NCBI GenBank assembly: GCA_028015205.1
Contig: JAPWFG010000058.1
Location: 186,001-250,000 of the forward strand
Length of the DNA stretch: 64,000 bases
Direction: 5' to 3'
DNA from: Mytilisepta virgata
Lineage: Eukaryota; Mollusca; Bivalvia; Mytilida; Mytilidae
Shown here: in pieces, positions 25,001-37,400 of the stretch
How the letters are laid out: each line of letters opens with the position of its first letter
Numbering within the stretch: the stretch's first letter is position 1
The notes under the pieces: model-generated
Told to the model about the DNA's origin: nothing
The model's input: the letters and a program-made list of their open reading frames with translations, nothing else
Database searches by the model: none
Position numbers and translations under genes: made by a program

Positions 25001-27923
25001 TTCCTATAAATGCAGACCCAAACTATACAATACAAGATACTACTTGATGCCATATTATTGAAAAATAAATGTCTAATATCACACGACAACAAAACTACAG
25101 ATATATAAAATATTCTATGTTATTTCATCAGAATAACCTACAGAAAGGATATTTTGGCTGTGGTTAATACCCTTTATATTTTGGTTAAAAACAAATCCAA
25201 AAATAAAATTCAAAAATAATTGCAAATCATTTTAATTTGTAAACGTTATAAACATGGATTATAATTCTTTGATTGATATAAATTTTGTGAAAGCTAAACT
25301 GTTGTAAAAGTTTTTTCTTATCAAAACAATTAAGATTTTCAAATCAACAATTAACAGTTTTTAATCATGACACTGACAGCTTGATGATGGATGAATTATT
25401 GTTTAACGTCCAGTGGCAACCAGGTGCATATCAGGATGAGAACATGTTGATATGATAATGAATATGATCCCTGCTTTGTACTAGACCGACACGCTCAATC
25501 GGATTTTTAATGTGCTAGCTCACGAGGTAATTGTCCGCAGGAAGACATATCACCTCACTCGGACACATTATACTGACTCCGAGCCGACCAGTCTTTGCAC
25601 TTACTCTTAGATGCCGCGTGCTTGGCGGAGAAGCAGCAAATACCAATTTTAATGTCTTTGGTTTGACCCAGTTGGGGATCGAACCCGCGACCTTCCGCAC
25701 TCTGGGCGAGCACGCTACCACAAGACCACCGAGGCGGTTCACTGACAGCTTGAAGTAACAACATTATTACCATTAAACAAGACACTAATAAGCAAATAGA
25801 TTAGTACATCATACATTTCATACTCTCATAAGTTTTATTTTTATTTTATTTTTTTCTGAAAGTGACAAATTTTATCACACAAAAATTTAACATCCATATT
25901 TTCAGCAAAAACTGCCAAAATATCCTTATTTACGGTGTGCAGGTATCAGTAATTTATCACACTGAACATTCTGAGGGCTCTTGGGTTGATAAAGGTGATA
26001 TAAAAAAATTGCATTTTTTAATCTGTTCTTTACATGGCGTTTTTAATTTGCCAATAAAAAACATAGGAATGAAAGAACCAGTCTCACTATGATACTAATC
26101 TGACAAATATATTCAGAATCTTTTGATAATCTGATTGAAGACTGCTTGTTGATTATGGAAATACTGACACTTCATTAAAAGCAAAAGTTATTAATCCAAC
26201 CTGTTTATGTTGATTCCACAAGATTTTTACTTTATAAGTAAGTATTCTGGATTATTTCCCTTGGAACACAATAAAATTGATAAAGACTCTTGTGGAAAAC
26301 TCCCAAGATACCCAAAATTGATGTTAGTTTGTCACCATCTGTGAAATAAAAGAGTGTAGTAGTTGTTATAATCTTCAATTCATGATAACAGTATGCAATT
26401 CAAAATTACATGAAAGTACATGCACACATCTTCCTGCAGATCTTGATTATTGAAAACCTGAAATAACCCATGAGGTGGCCTCAAAATTAAGTAGGACAAG
26501 GAAATTTGATGGAAATTGAATATTCTGTTACAAAATTTATCATATTATGTATCATTCTTTTCCTAATTTTATCATAGCTGCAACAAAATTTTTGCACAAA
26601 TAAAAAATTTCCTTATAAATGTAATGTTAAATATTGACAAGTCTGCAGTGTAATCAATTGTAGTGTGTGGAAAAAGCTTAATTTTATAAATGAATAAATA
26701 TATTGTAAATTCCCTAAATTGATTGATTTTATTTCACAGAAAGCACATTTATGTTTTTCTAATTATTAAGCTTGATGCATATGCGATTTTGAGTTGAATT
26801 TTTGTTATAACATTGAGGGAAAAGCAAAATTTATTAGGTAAAATTCAATATAAATGTTGAATTTAAGGTATAGCAAGGTTTATAGCAAGAAATTAGATTT
26901 CCAAGCAAATTAATATACACATATACTGGTATCTCTCTATTTTGTGCTACTTAACAATATCAAAATCACAGGCACTTGTTTCTATTGCATCTGCACTCCT
27001 AAATTATACCCGGATAATGGGTATAAGGAGTGCCGATGCCAACAAGTGCCTGTTGAAAAAGCAAGTGAATTGCATGAAAACAGTGGGAACTGGGTATACA
27101 TTTTGATGTATATTTTCCTGCAAAGAAAATTGTTAGATTAATAAAATAAAATTCTTTCCCTGGTTGGAAACAAACCCTTTGATGGGTTAATTAATTTATT
27201 TAAGGGTATTATCCTCCTTTGAGAATTTGTTCCTAACCTGTTTAATTCACAAAATCTCAATTCCCAACCGACATATTCAGGGTGGATCCAGGATTTGACG
27301 TTAGGGGGTCGCTGAAGTGTTGGATCGATATAGTGCTAAGTGAGCGACAAGAAAAATGTGTTGTATGCTAAAATTTCATATGAATTGTCAGAAATTTGGC
27401 TATTTTAGGGGGCACTCACCGGGTGCACCCCTGCCTGACATTTATTTAAAGAAATACTATAAATGTATATTTGAAAAGACATTGGAAACAAAGCATCTAT
27501 ACCTGAAAATACCTCCAACTAAATGTATTTCAAAGTAACTTTTTAACTAATATAATGTTCACATTTATTATAAAGGGGTTTCAGACCTTATTGCCTAAAT
27601 TACCTTCAATTAAAAAAATTAACTTCAAAACCTCTTCGACTGGCATAGATAAAAGAAGAGACTGGATTACGGAAGGATACAAGTTTCAATCCAAAAGTTT
27701 CAAATGGTATTTCCTTCCCTAAATTAAGTTTTTAAAGTACTGCTAATACACTGTAAAATGTCATCATTTGGGTCAAGTGCTAAACCAATTATAAATATTT
27801 TATTACAGGAAAAAGAGGTGGGGGCTGTAGAATTGGTCCTGACAGAACATCAGATTTGTTGATTCCTAAAGCTTCCACATTAAAGGAAACTGTTCTTCCT
27901 CTTCCTCTACCCCGCCCTGCCAT
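22005..27923 (-). CDS. POLR3G: RNA polymerase III subunit RPC7 (POLR3G/POLR3GL)
   Basis: Five minus-strand exons: 27923-27807, 24925-24733, 23379-23240, 22962-22840 and 22094-22005, total 220 residues, with consensus splice sites and consistent phase (0, 1, 0, 0). The start encodes MAGRGRGRGR, then VSFNVEALGI and LQPPPLFP. Exon 2 encodes FKPVPLKQGEDYEY and an MKKSPYYIQSVEKRKDVDRY segment; exon 3 begins DWRMFPEEL and continues into a lysine-rich stretch. Exons 4 and 5 are highly acidic and end in DYILTYFDNGE and a D/E run. This order matches animal RPC7, a component of the Pol III RPC3-RPC6-RPC7 subcomplex that helps initiation at tRNA, 5S and other short RNA genes. Vertebrates have two paralogues, and this gene cannot be assigned to one. 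Its start codon faces CLPX across 533 bp. Confidence 0.92.
22436..22640 (+). mobile_element. Old, degraded tRNA-derived SINE in POLR3G intron 4
   Basis: Recognisable pieces of the 15628 family remain: GGCCAAGTGGTTTTGGTAGTT, ATTAGCTTGTCAACG, CTAATCCCACTCGCAGCATGG and TTCAATAATAAAAAC. There are many substitutions and gaps and no clear target duplication. Confidence 0.5.
25385..25739 (-). mobile_element. tRNA-derived SINE, second family
   Basis: Read on the minus strand it starts GAACCGCCTCGGTGGTCTTG, followed by GGTAGCGTGCTCGCC and a perfect B-box GGGTTCGATCCCC, and ends CACTGGACGTTAAACAATAA. The 14-bp CACTGACAGCTTGA flanks both sides exactly (25371-25384 and 25740-25753), so it is a complete insertion of 355 bp. 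The body differs from the 15628 family, though both share a GTTAAAC tail motif. Confidence 0.88.
26969..27052. other. 84-nt hairpin in POLR3G intron 1
   Basis: CAGGCACTTGTT pairs with AACAAGTGCCTG (12 bp); inside, GCATC with GATGC, GCACTCCT with AGGAGTGC, and TATACCC with GGGTATA, leaving a loop of about 7 nt. That is 32 base pairs with two asymmetric bulges. The shape resembles a microRNA precursor but could equally be a miniature foldback element. Confidence 0.55.
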
Positions 27924-28456
27924 AGTTGTTGTAACTGATAATGCAACTTACAAGGAAGCTGCCATGTTGATGGGAGTATTCATTTTAACAGTTCATATTA
28001 CTATTTAACAGTTCATATTACTATTTATTTTCGACTTATTTCGTATTTAATGCGATATAAAGAATGGTGTAAAATTTTATATTGATGGTAATATAGAATT
28101 TGAAATAACTGATTAGAAATAAAGTTTTGGTTGACCAAAATAAAGCTGTAATCAGTACTTCCGTTTAAAATGTGTGTCTCCCTAAAAAAATTAAACGACC
28201 TTCACCTTTCATTTTTGACGGCAACAAACGTTCCGTAGCAATAGTGGAAAGGGAAGAAGAGGTTGCATAAGGAACGAAACAACGCATTGGTTTTACTGTC
28301 GTGCATCTTCTAAATTCTACTTTCTATCAGTTAATTTATTACGTTGACGTATTCAGTTGATTGTACATAAACTTTCTAAAACAGGATTTTGAACTGAAAG
28401 TTATCAAGTCAGAAAAGACAACTTTTACATGAAAAAAGAACATTTTATCATTTACT
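27924..28456. promoter_or_regulatory. Shared divergent promoter region of POLR3G and CLPX
   Basis: Only 533 bp separate the two start codons, which point away from each other. The interval includes both 5' untranslated regions. It contains a tandem duplication of TTAACAGTTCATATTACTAT (about 27987-28026), a GGAAG and a GCCATGTTG motif close to the POLR3G start. No TATA box was assigned to either side. Transcription start sites cannot be placed from sequence alone. Confidence 0.6.
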
Positions 28457-31400
28457 ATGTCGGCCTCAGTCAGATTAGGATGCCCAGTGCGCAATATTGT
28501 AATCAACACTTTGAGAAGAAATAACTGTGAGTTTAATTCAAATCGGACAAAAAATTGAGATTCTATAACCACAGGGGCTCGTTACATTTGACACAGTATG
28601 TCATCTGTGACTGATCCTGCCCCGATCTATAATACTACAACAAAAGGGAGATAAATTCTGATAGTGTCAAATTTGACATATCCATTCCGGAGATAATTTG
28701 GAACTTACTTTTTTATCTGAATACCTTTGGAGTCAAGTACATTGTATATGAGAATAGGAAAACTCTGGTAAAAAAATATATAAGTTCCAAATTATATAAT
28801 TAAATTGGAATAGATATGTCAAATTTGGAGGAAATTATACAAATGTTTGTCACTTCCAGACGGGTAATCTGTTTTCTTCAGAAATGGGACTAAAATGAGC
28901 CAATACGTGTACAATATTTCAGAGTTTGCAAATACCTAAAAAAATTGGTAGTCCTACAAAATGCAACAAAAGATGATTAGGCCATTTTCATTAAAATGGT
29001 AAAACTGGAACATCAACAGGAAGAGGCAAACCTGAAAGTAAACTGATAAAGTTAAAGAATTCTTTTATTTATATATAATTTTATTCTTCTGCAGCCAATT
29101 TTGTGATATACATTTATAAACATTTCTCTGTTTCTGTCATCAATTTTAACTGAACTGGTATCTATTGGAAGTTATGGTGCTAAAAAAACATGGCAGAGAA
29201 CGATCGTTAACCAGTTCAGTTATGATCTAACCAATTACCAACAGACTTTTTCTCAGAACGAACACTCAGACAATCGGACTGGCACAAGACGCTCAAATGC
29301 TGGACCTAATGAAATTTTGCCGGTCGGGACCGACAGGACCGATGATATTCGTGAACTCTGTTTATTTATGTTTGAGCACATTCAACAGCTTATTTTGAAT
29401 GTTTATTCAAATCTTAGGCTCTGTTGTTAAAACAGTAACACAAATATTCTTGTTTGGCATTACTGAAACACATTCATATTGAAGCAAACATTTGCTATTG
29501 ATAAGTTGCATAATTATATGCACTATACCTCATTATATTTTATTGATGTTAACTCTTTTAAAGCACTAGGTAAAACGAAATGCCTATTTAGCCATACCGG
29601 CTGATATTATTTTTGCCCAACGCAACATTACAGATTGGCAGACGTCAACATTGAGATTTTATGAAAAGTATTAAATTATTTTCCTGAAATATTCACATCA
29701 ATTGATAAGCAGAAATATTCTAGGTTACTATCTTTGATGCACAAAGTGTGAATATTTCTTTAATTTACCATTATCAGTTTTGATGAAGTTCAAAAATATT
29801 GAAAGCTGAAACAATGCCCAAAACATTGAACAGCAGTTTCAAGTAATGTACAAGTTTCTTTTTTTTCAGCTGGCATTCAAAGGTATGCTGAAGAGAGGAT
29901 CCTTCAGGTAAAAAGGAGAGAATTCTCAGCGTCATGTATATCCTCTAGATACGTAAGCACAACAAGAGATGGTGGTAGCACAACAAGACGTAGCGGTGAT
30001 AAAGGCAATGGAGGTGTTTTTACATGTAAACATTGTGGTCATCCTTTGAAAACGGAAACTAATGGTAAGATAGCAAAAGAGAAAAAAGAAAGGACCAGGG
30101 ATTGTTTTATTCTTTTTTCAAATAAGAGTGAAAATGTCTACATTATTTTTCGTATTGATTTGGACTTGAGGGAAGTTTGACATGAGATATATTCTGGGAA
30201 AAGTTCTAGTAAGGCGTTGTCTCAATAAAGATACACTAATCATTTTTTAATAGATGAAAAATAAACTTATTTATACCATATGCTTCACAAATGATTGATG
30301 AAGGTAAAACTATTTCTACATATAGTTATAATGTGGAAATACATGTATATACAAATTTTGTGTAATAATCTAAAATTGACAATCTAGAAAAATATTTTAT
30401 TTTTTTGCATTCCTCATGAATTCCTCATTTACACAAATGTAGTCATTATTTTGGCTGAAAATAGAGAATTACGTGTATGTGGCATTTGTCCATGATCCAA
30501 CAAGGTTTCACGTTTTATTCATTTTCAACATATCTTTTATTTTTTTATTAGCAATATCTCAGAAATTTATGAAATGTGACAACTGTCCAAATTTTACACT
30601 TGTGCTGCCTGAAGAACAACTAAAGTCAAAAGATGCTGAAACAGCAAAACCTAAACCACCATTACCTCCCCCTAAAAAGGTAAGACTTCACTGGGTATAA
30701 AGCAGGATTAAGAATTAATTTCGTGTGAAGAAAGTCTGTTAGAAAGAATTAATTCATACATTCACCATAGAAAGTGACTTATTAACTTGTTTAAACTGTT
30801 AAGTAAATGCATTGTCACTTAAAATAGAATAGAGAATGGAAAAAGGGAATGTTTCAAAGAGACAACAACCAGACCAAAGAGCAGAAAATGCATGATTTAT
30901 AATATTTTCCCATTTTCAACTGGGCTTTCCTTTGGAAAATCAGATTATTGGTCTGGCATTGTCTGGTGGGCAGTATTGGCTCCAAACAGTGATGCAGGAA
31001 TGCTGTCAATTTGAAATAATTTTCTTGTTTTGGTATTCATCGGCGTAATAATTCTAGTTGTCTCCCCTTGTCATAATAGTAAGATATACATCATCGTTTT
31101 CCCAGGTTAACTTTAACAGATAATTGTCATTTTTGCTGCTGATTTTGCAGTAAAGACAAGTTCAGACACCCTTATTTTGATCATCTTACATTTGGATATC
31201 TTTTACATGAGTGGAAATTCTATATTTTTATCGATCTGCATCACAGAGGCTTGCTTCTTTTCATCTCGATGTAATATCAAAGTATAAAATCTATAGTTCA
31301 CCAAGGCAAAATGATTATTTGTAGATTGTGGAACATTTTGATAAACATGTAATTGGACAGACCTCACCAAAGAAAGATTTAGCCGTTGGAGTGTACAATC

Positions 31401-34400
31401 ATTACAAGAGACTACAACATAATAGTTCTATGTCACCCCCTGAGCCCAAAAAGACAACAGATATTGCTCTTTCAGAAGATTTAGGGAGAACACTGAGAGC
31501 TCAAGGTGGTGTATTGTAAATAAATTATATATAAATTTTTGGGGGTGGGGGAAGGAAGTATGATTTAAATGTCTTTATATCTGAATTACATAATGTATTG
31601 TAACCTATACTTTAACATGTAAATGTATATGAAGTCCATTTATTTTCCCATAAATTGAATTAACAAAGATTCAAATATTAATTTTTGAATTTACATTAAC
31701 AATAAGAACTTGATTATTCATTGGGAACCAAAATCTTCATACAAAGTTTAGGAAAAAGTAGCTATAGATGTTTATGTATAAATTGTCATAATTTTGTGGT
31801 TGGAGGATAATTGATGAGATTTAGAGGGTTACCTTTATATCAGCATATTGCTTAAAGTGACAAGAAAAACAAACAAACAGGACAAAATATGAAAATCTAC
31901 CAGAAAAAGAGTTACTGGCATTAATATACATATGTGGTGAAAAAAATCATTTGTGTCAGGTCTAAATATGAGAAACTTTGTTGTACAGCATAAAACAAAA
32001 TGCAAGAGGTTGAAATCAGTGCCTCTGTATTGCATAAAATACTGATTAGGATTGCATAAAGTGAAAATATAGCTTGCCGTCCAGCTCTAAAATTTTCTTC
32101 ATAGTGTCAATATTTGAAATATTTTTCAGACAGTTCAGGACCTAAACACCTCAGCAACACTTTCAATGTTTTAGATTATAAACATGGCATTTTTCATATC
32201 AGATATTATCGGCCTAGTTCATGATATCAGCCAATAGCCACAAGGCTCCAGGGATGATATTGACCATGGGCTGATAATGGGTCTGATATGAATAATGACA
32301 TGTTATGATATTTTTATCATATACTTCAAAATTGGTGTTTATAGGTCTCCATGAAACATCTTATCTCAATGATTTCGGTTTCATTGCCGTATTGCCGGAT
32401 ATCCTTAAGGCGCTGCAAATCATTTTTAAAGGAATTAATAAAATCCATAGTTTCGTCCCCTGCCATCGTGTTTGGTAACTATAGGCTAGTAAGTTTAGAA
32501 TCGATTACAGAAATGACTGATAAATGGGATTACAGATTAGGGGTGTAATAATAAATGGAAGCAGTTGATATAAACTGGAAACAGTTGATAACAAAGTCAT
32601 TTCAGCCCGCTAAGCCAATTCTTATAAGATTTGGAGAGTAATATGTACTATTTCGAATTTTATCATAGGGAAAACTTTTACCTTTATTTTCTATTATTAT
32701 ATGTTAAATATAGATTATAACATGGAATTTTTCATATCACACCTATTATCAGCCCTAAGTCAAGACATCATCCAGAAAGCCGCCAGGCTGGAGGGATGAT
32801 TTTGACCATGGGATGATAATGGGTCTGATATGAATAATGACATGTTATGATATTTTTATCACATACTTCAACATTTGTGTTTTATAGGTCTCCATGAAAA
32901 TTCTTATCTCTATGATTTCAGTTTCATTGCCATATTACCGAATACCTTCAAGGCGCTGCAAATCGTCATTGTCCCTCATCCATTTAGTCAAAATGTTTTG
33001 TCACTTAATGTTTGTATTAACATTTTTGAGCGAATTAATATAATCCACTGTTTCGTCCCGGTATTGTCTGCCGTGTTTCTATTTGCTAGTAAGTTTTAAA
33101 TTGATTATGGAAACGACTGATTTATAACACGATTACGGATTAGGGATGTGATATAAAACGGAAGCAGTTGATATAAATCAGGAACAGTTGATAACAAAGT
33201 CATATGAGCCTGCTAAGCCAATTCTTATAAGATATGGGCAGAAATATGTACAATTTCCAATTTTATTTATATGGTAAACTTTTACCTTTACTTTCTCTAA
33301 GTATAATTATGATAAAAGTAATTATCATATATTTATAAAGAAATACAGGTTTTCTGTATATACATTTGTACTTGTACTTGTATAATATGAATATTAATAT
33401 ATACTTGTATATGCTTTTATGAATGAAGCTTTTACTATATCCTCCCTCTGAGAAACCCATATTGCACCCCAAATAGTGAGATTACACTGTGTAGTTAGAG
33501 CCATGGCATATTATCACAGTTGGTTGATACATATATCCTACTGCTGAGAAACCTATATCACACCCCAAAATAAGTGCAAACTACATGATAAAGAGAGTTT
33601 TCATATCATATCACATATTAACCCCTGGACCCATATTACCTCTAGCAAGCTCTTAGACTGATAAGACTGATATATTACAGTTGATATGGGACATGTTATG
33701 AAAAATCACATATTATATGCTACATATATCACATGTTTTAACCTTTTAATACTGCATTTACTTGAGATACATGAAAATTATATCTCATATATGTTTATGT
33801 AAATTACTATGGTATTCTTCTTCATTAATCTTTTAAACACTTTGGAAAAAAAGTTGTTCTATCTGGAAAACAGAGAAAAAATGATTTGGAGCATCTTAAA
33901 AGTCATATTTTCCAAGTAGAGAACACATATCTTCTGTTTGAAAGCAAACAGATCAGAACACTTCCAGATTAACAATATACATTTATTTCCCATGCATTAG
34001 TGAAATATGAAGATTTTTTTACCCAAGGAAAGTCATGTTTCCCGAGGGCTTGCTCAAGGGAAACATGGCTTTTCGAGGGTGAACAAATCTTCATATTTCA
34101 CTAATGCAAGGGAAATTAATGATTTATTCCACTAACTCGAGTTAAATGCTGATCATTTCGAATAGATGGGATATGATGGTTAAACATGAATCTGAGAGGG
34201 AAACACAAAGTTTTGTTCAAAATCACATGGGGGAGTCTCAACCAATAAAATACGTACATAGCTATGAATTAAAATATATAGTGGAATAATATATTATATT
34301 CTCAGGCTAGAGCTTATACATGTTAGAATAGAAAAAATATCTATTTTGTTTTTATTAATTATTCTGATTGTGTAAATTTGGGCACACAGACTTATTCCTT

Positions 34401-37400
34401 TTTGGCTTTAGATTTTAATAATGGAGGAAGCACCAACAAGGGAGATAAACCCATCTTAGGAAGAACAAAACATGAACAATATGAAATATTATCATCTATT
34501 ATTCAACAAAGAAATGTTTTACAAGGTAATAGAGTGTTATTTTGTCTTAAATAATTTTCCAAATTTCAGAGGAGTTTAAACTTACAAGTTATAGTTCTTT
34601 CCTGGGATTAAGCCTTAAGTTAAGGTTTAAATGTATTTCAAAACAGTTACATAACAGTACTCTTTAAACAAACATTTGTACCATGAGTTTAAATCAAAAA
34701 ATTTACAGCCAGTGATTAAATGCCGAGTTCAGACAGTGAATCACACTTGAAACGTCAAGAAACTAGATTCTAATCTATAGTTAAGGATAATCATATTATG
34801 AAATCAAGTATTCTCAATTTTCCTCCAACCATATTCTAAGTATTATAGTTTTACTAGTGTGCTTTTGCTTCTAGCATGTTCCTTGAATATTATTGTCAGA
34901 AAAATAGTTGTTTTTTTTTCATAATAGCTATTACTGGAAGATTCATAAAAATGAAAAAGTTAATTTATATGAAAATTTTATCCAGTATTCAAATATCTAA
35001 AATTCACACATAAATAATTCAAAATTTGGTATATTATTGCATAAAATTTAAAATTGTGCAATTCTTTTTACATACTATGATTGTAGACATTTCATATGAA
35101 TTGGAATACCTAGTGGCCATATTAATCTTGCTGTAAGGTGTAAGCTTTTATATCATGGAGAACCTATAGCAATAAGAGCACTCTTATAATACATATCACT
35201 CTTGAATGGATTTCATATAATTATACTTGGCAGCAATTTTGCATTTATATACATTTCAAGTATTCAGATTATTTTGTGATTTTTCATTTTAATTCCTATG
35301 CCAGATTGTTACATTGTAAGACTTGTCATAGCATTAATATTGTAGCTGATGGCTTTCACCAATTTATGAAAGACCATTATTCATGTGAACCACATGATTC
35401 TCTTCAACCTATCATTATTTCCAAGATTCAATGACATACAGCTGTAATTAATATTATATATGTATTTATTTTAATGTATTAACCACACACCCATATTTTC
35501 TCTTCATTTTATCATGATTCTGACTGTTTAAACTATCCGCAGCTTCTCTCTCTACTTTTTCCCTTTTTCTTTCTTTCACTTTTCTCTGTTTCACTTCATC
35601 TTTTAATAGGAAAGAATGCCAAACACCATGTGAACATGAACATGAACACGAAAAAGGGTGTACCGAACAAGAATATTGATCCAACAAAAATGAGTATGAC
35701 TGAAAAACTGAGTATGAGTCTATTTCTTTTACTGATGGAGTACATTATAGAAAAATTAATGTTGACGTCATCTTCTTGCCTTTTTCCTACACATATTAGA
35801 TATGCATTATTATCATAGATAAATATTTTTAGTAGGTATTTTATTGAATGAATGCAGTATTTTTTGTACTCATGACAAGACTATTGGCTGGCTCAGTACA
35901 TGTATCAGTATCTTGTATGTTGTATCTATCTTCCAAAAGCTCATAAATGGCAGTGAACCAGTAAACAAATCTCTGTTTTGACAAGGGTAATGTTTTAGTA
36001 AAGGGCAAAGTTACATAAGGGTAAATTTTAAATCTTGTTTAGTGACAAAACAACTAAGCTATAGAACCTTTTAATTAGCCTATTTTTGGTACATTGTACT
36101 TACTCACAATTTTTCTTGAATTGTGCTTTTATCTTTCTACATGATCTACCTGAAGATTTCCAGTCTGATGCTCCCTTTTTTATCAGCATATACTTTTTAA
36201 TAGGTGTATATATCATGATTTATTATTTCCATGCTTTCCATTTAATTTAAATTTTCAAACTTTTTCTCCAACTGTCTCTTTTCTACATCAGATATCTAAA
36301 TTATATATTTCTCAACAAAACCTCAGTTCATCCTCATTTTCTTGTCACCATTATGAAAATTCTTCACTTTCAACAACTTTTCAATTTTTTTTTACAACTC
36401 AAATTAAAATAACAAACTAACTGCCACTTGGCTTTTTTACAGAATTATTACAGATGGCAGTTCAGCAGAGCCCATATGGACCAGCTGCCCATGGCCAGCC
36501 AGCACAGTCATCAAGCATCCCAACACTAAAGTCAGATGTATTGGACTCTACCACACATAATCTAGTCCTGGAGAAAAGTAATATACTGATGTTAGGTCCA
36601 ACAGGCTCAGGTAATGTTGGTTTAGACTGTCCTAGTACATGGTAAGGTAATGTTTATAGTTCAGGCCAGCGAACAGGCTCAAGTAAGGTTTAAAATAAAG
36701 CTATTCAACAGGCTCAGATGGGTCAAGCCGCGCAATTGTTTTCCTGTTACAGAAGTCATGAAATAATAGGCTGCCATTAAGTCTGTACGTTTCGTTGAAA
36801 CATGGGAGATGGCTCAAAACGATCGCCATACAATGGCACATATCCAGTTAAAATCTCGGGGTGTGAAGTCAGTCTACTTTTTCCGTAATTTCAGAAATCA
36901 CGAGCCATGGTAAAAAAGTCTCCTTCCGCAAAGTAAAATGTACCTCTTTCATGCTCTCCATGTAGAATAAAAATTTTCTTGGTTTTATTCATTTAATCCT
37001 TTCAATATTTCTATGTCAAATGTCTCAGGTAAATACGCCTTTAAAACAATACTAGTTATTCAGTTATCATGGTTGGTTTTGTTACAGTAGGTCCATATAT
37101 CATGGTGCAATTATAATTTTTTTAATGGACTTCTTTTGTATCCCTCAGGTCAAAGTTCATTGCAGGTCTTGAGCCATATTGAAATATGACATATAAATTT
37201 TCTCTACATTATGGTATTTGGTTGGTGCGGAAGCTTTTCCTGAACATAACTGTACAATATTTTTCAGATCTGAAAGAAAATAAGATAGATTCAGCATAAA
37301 TTTGGGCATAAAAACCAAAATCCAGTGAAAAAACCAAGATTCATTACTGATATATTTAGAGCCTCAGTTTACTCTTTGGAACTCACTAATGCCTTCTAAA

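Larger units (their letters stand above)
24926..27806 (-). other. POLR3G: Intron 1 of POLR3G
   Basis: 2.9 kb between exons 1 and 2. It carries a second type of SINE (25385-25739) and a near-perfect hairpin (26969-27052). Nothing else was recognised in 25754-26968 and 27053-27806. Confidence 0.55.
31509..34411 (+). other. CLPX: Intron 4 of CLPX
   Basis: 2.9 kb. It contains a diverged tandem duplication (32175-33298) and a nested hairpin (33983-34116). The rest is AT-rich without recognised content. Confidence 0.55.

Noticed and set aside
25515..25785. Small ORFs on both strands around 25.6 kb
   Set aside because: They lie within the SINE at 25385-25739 and reflect its tRNA-like sequence.
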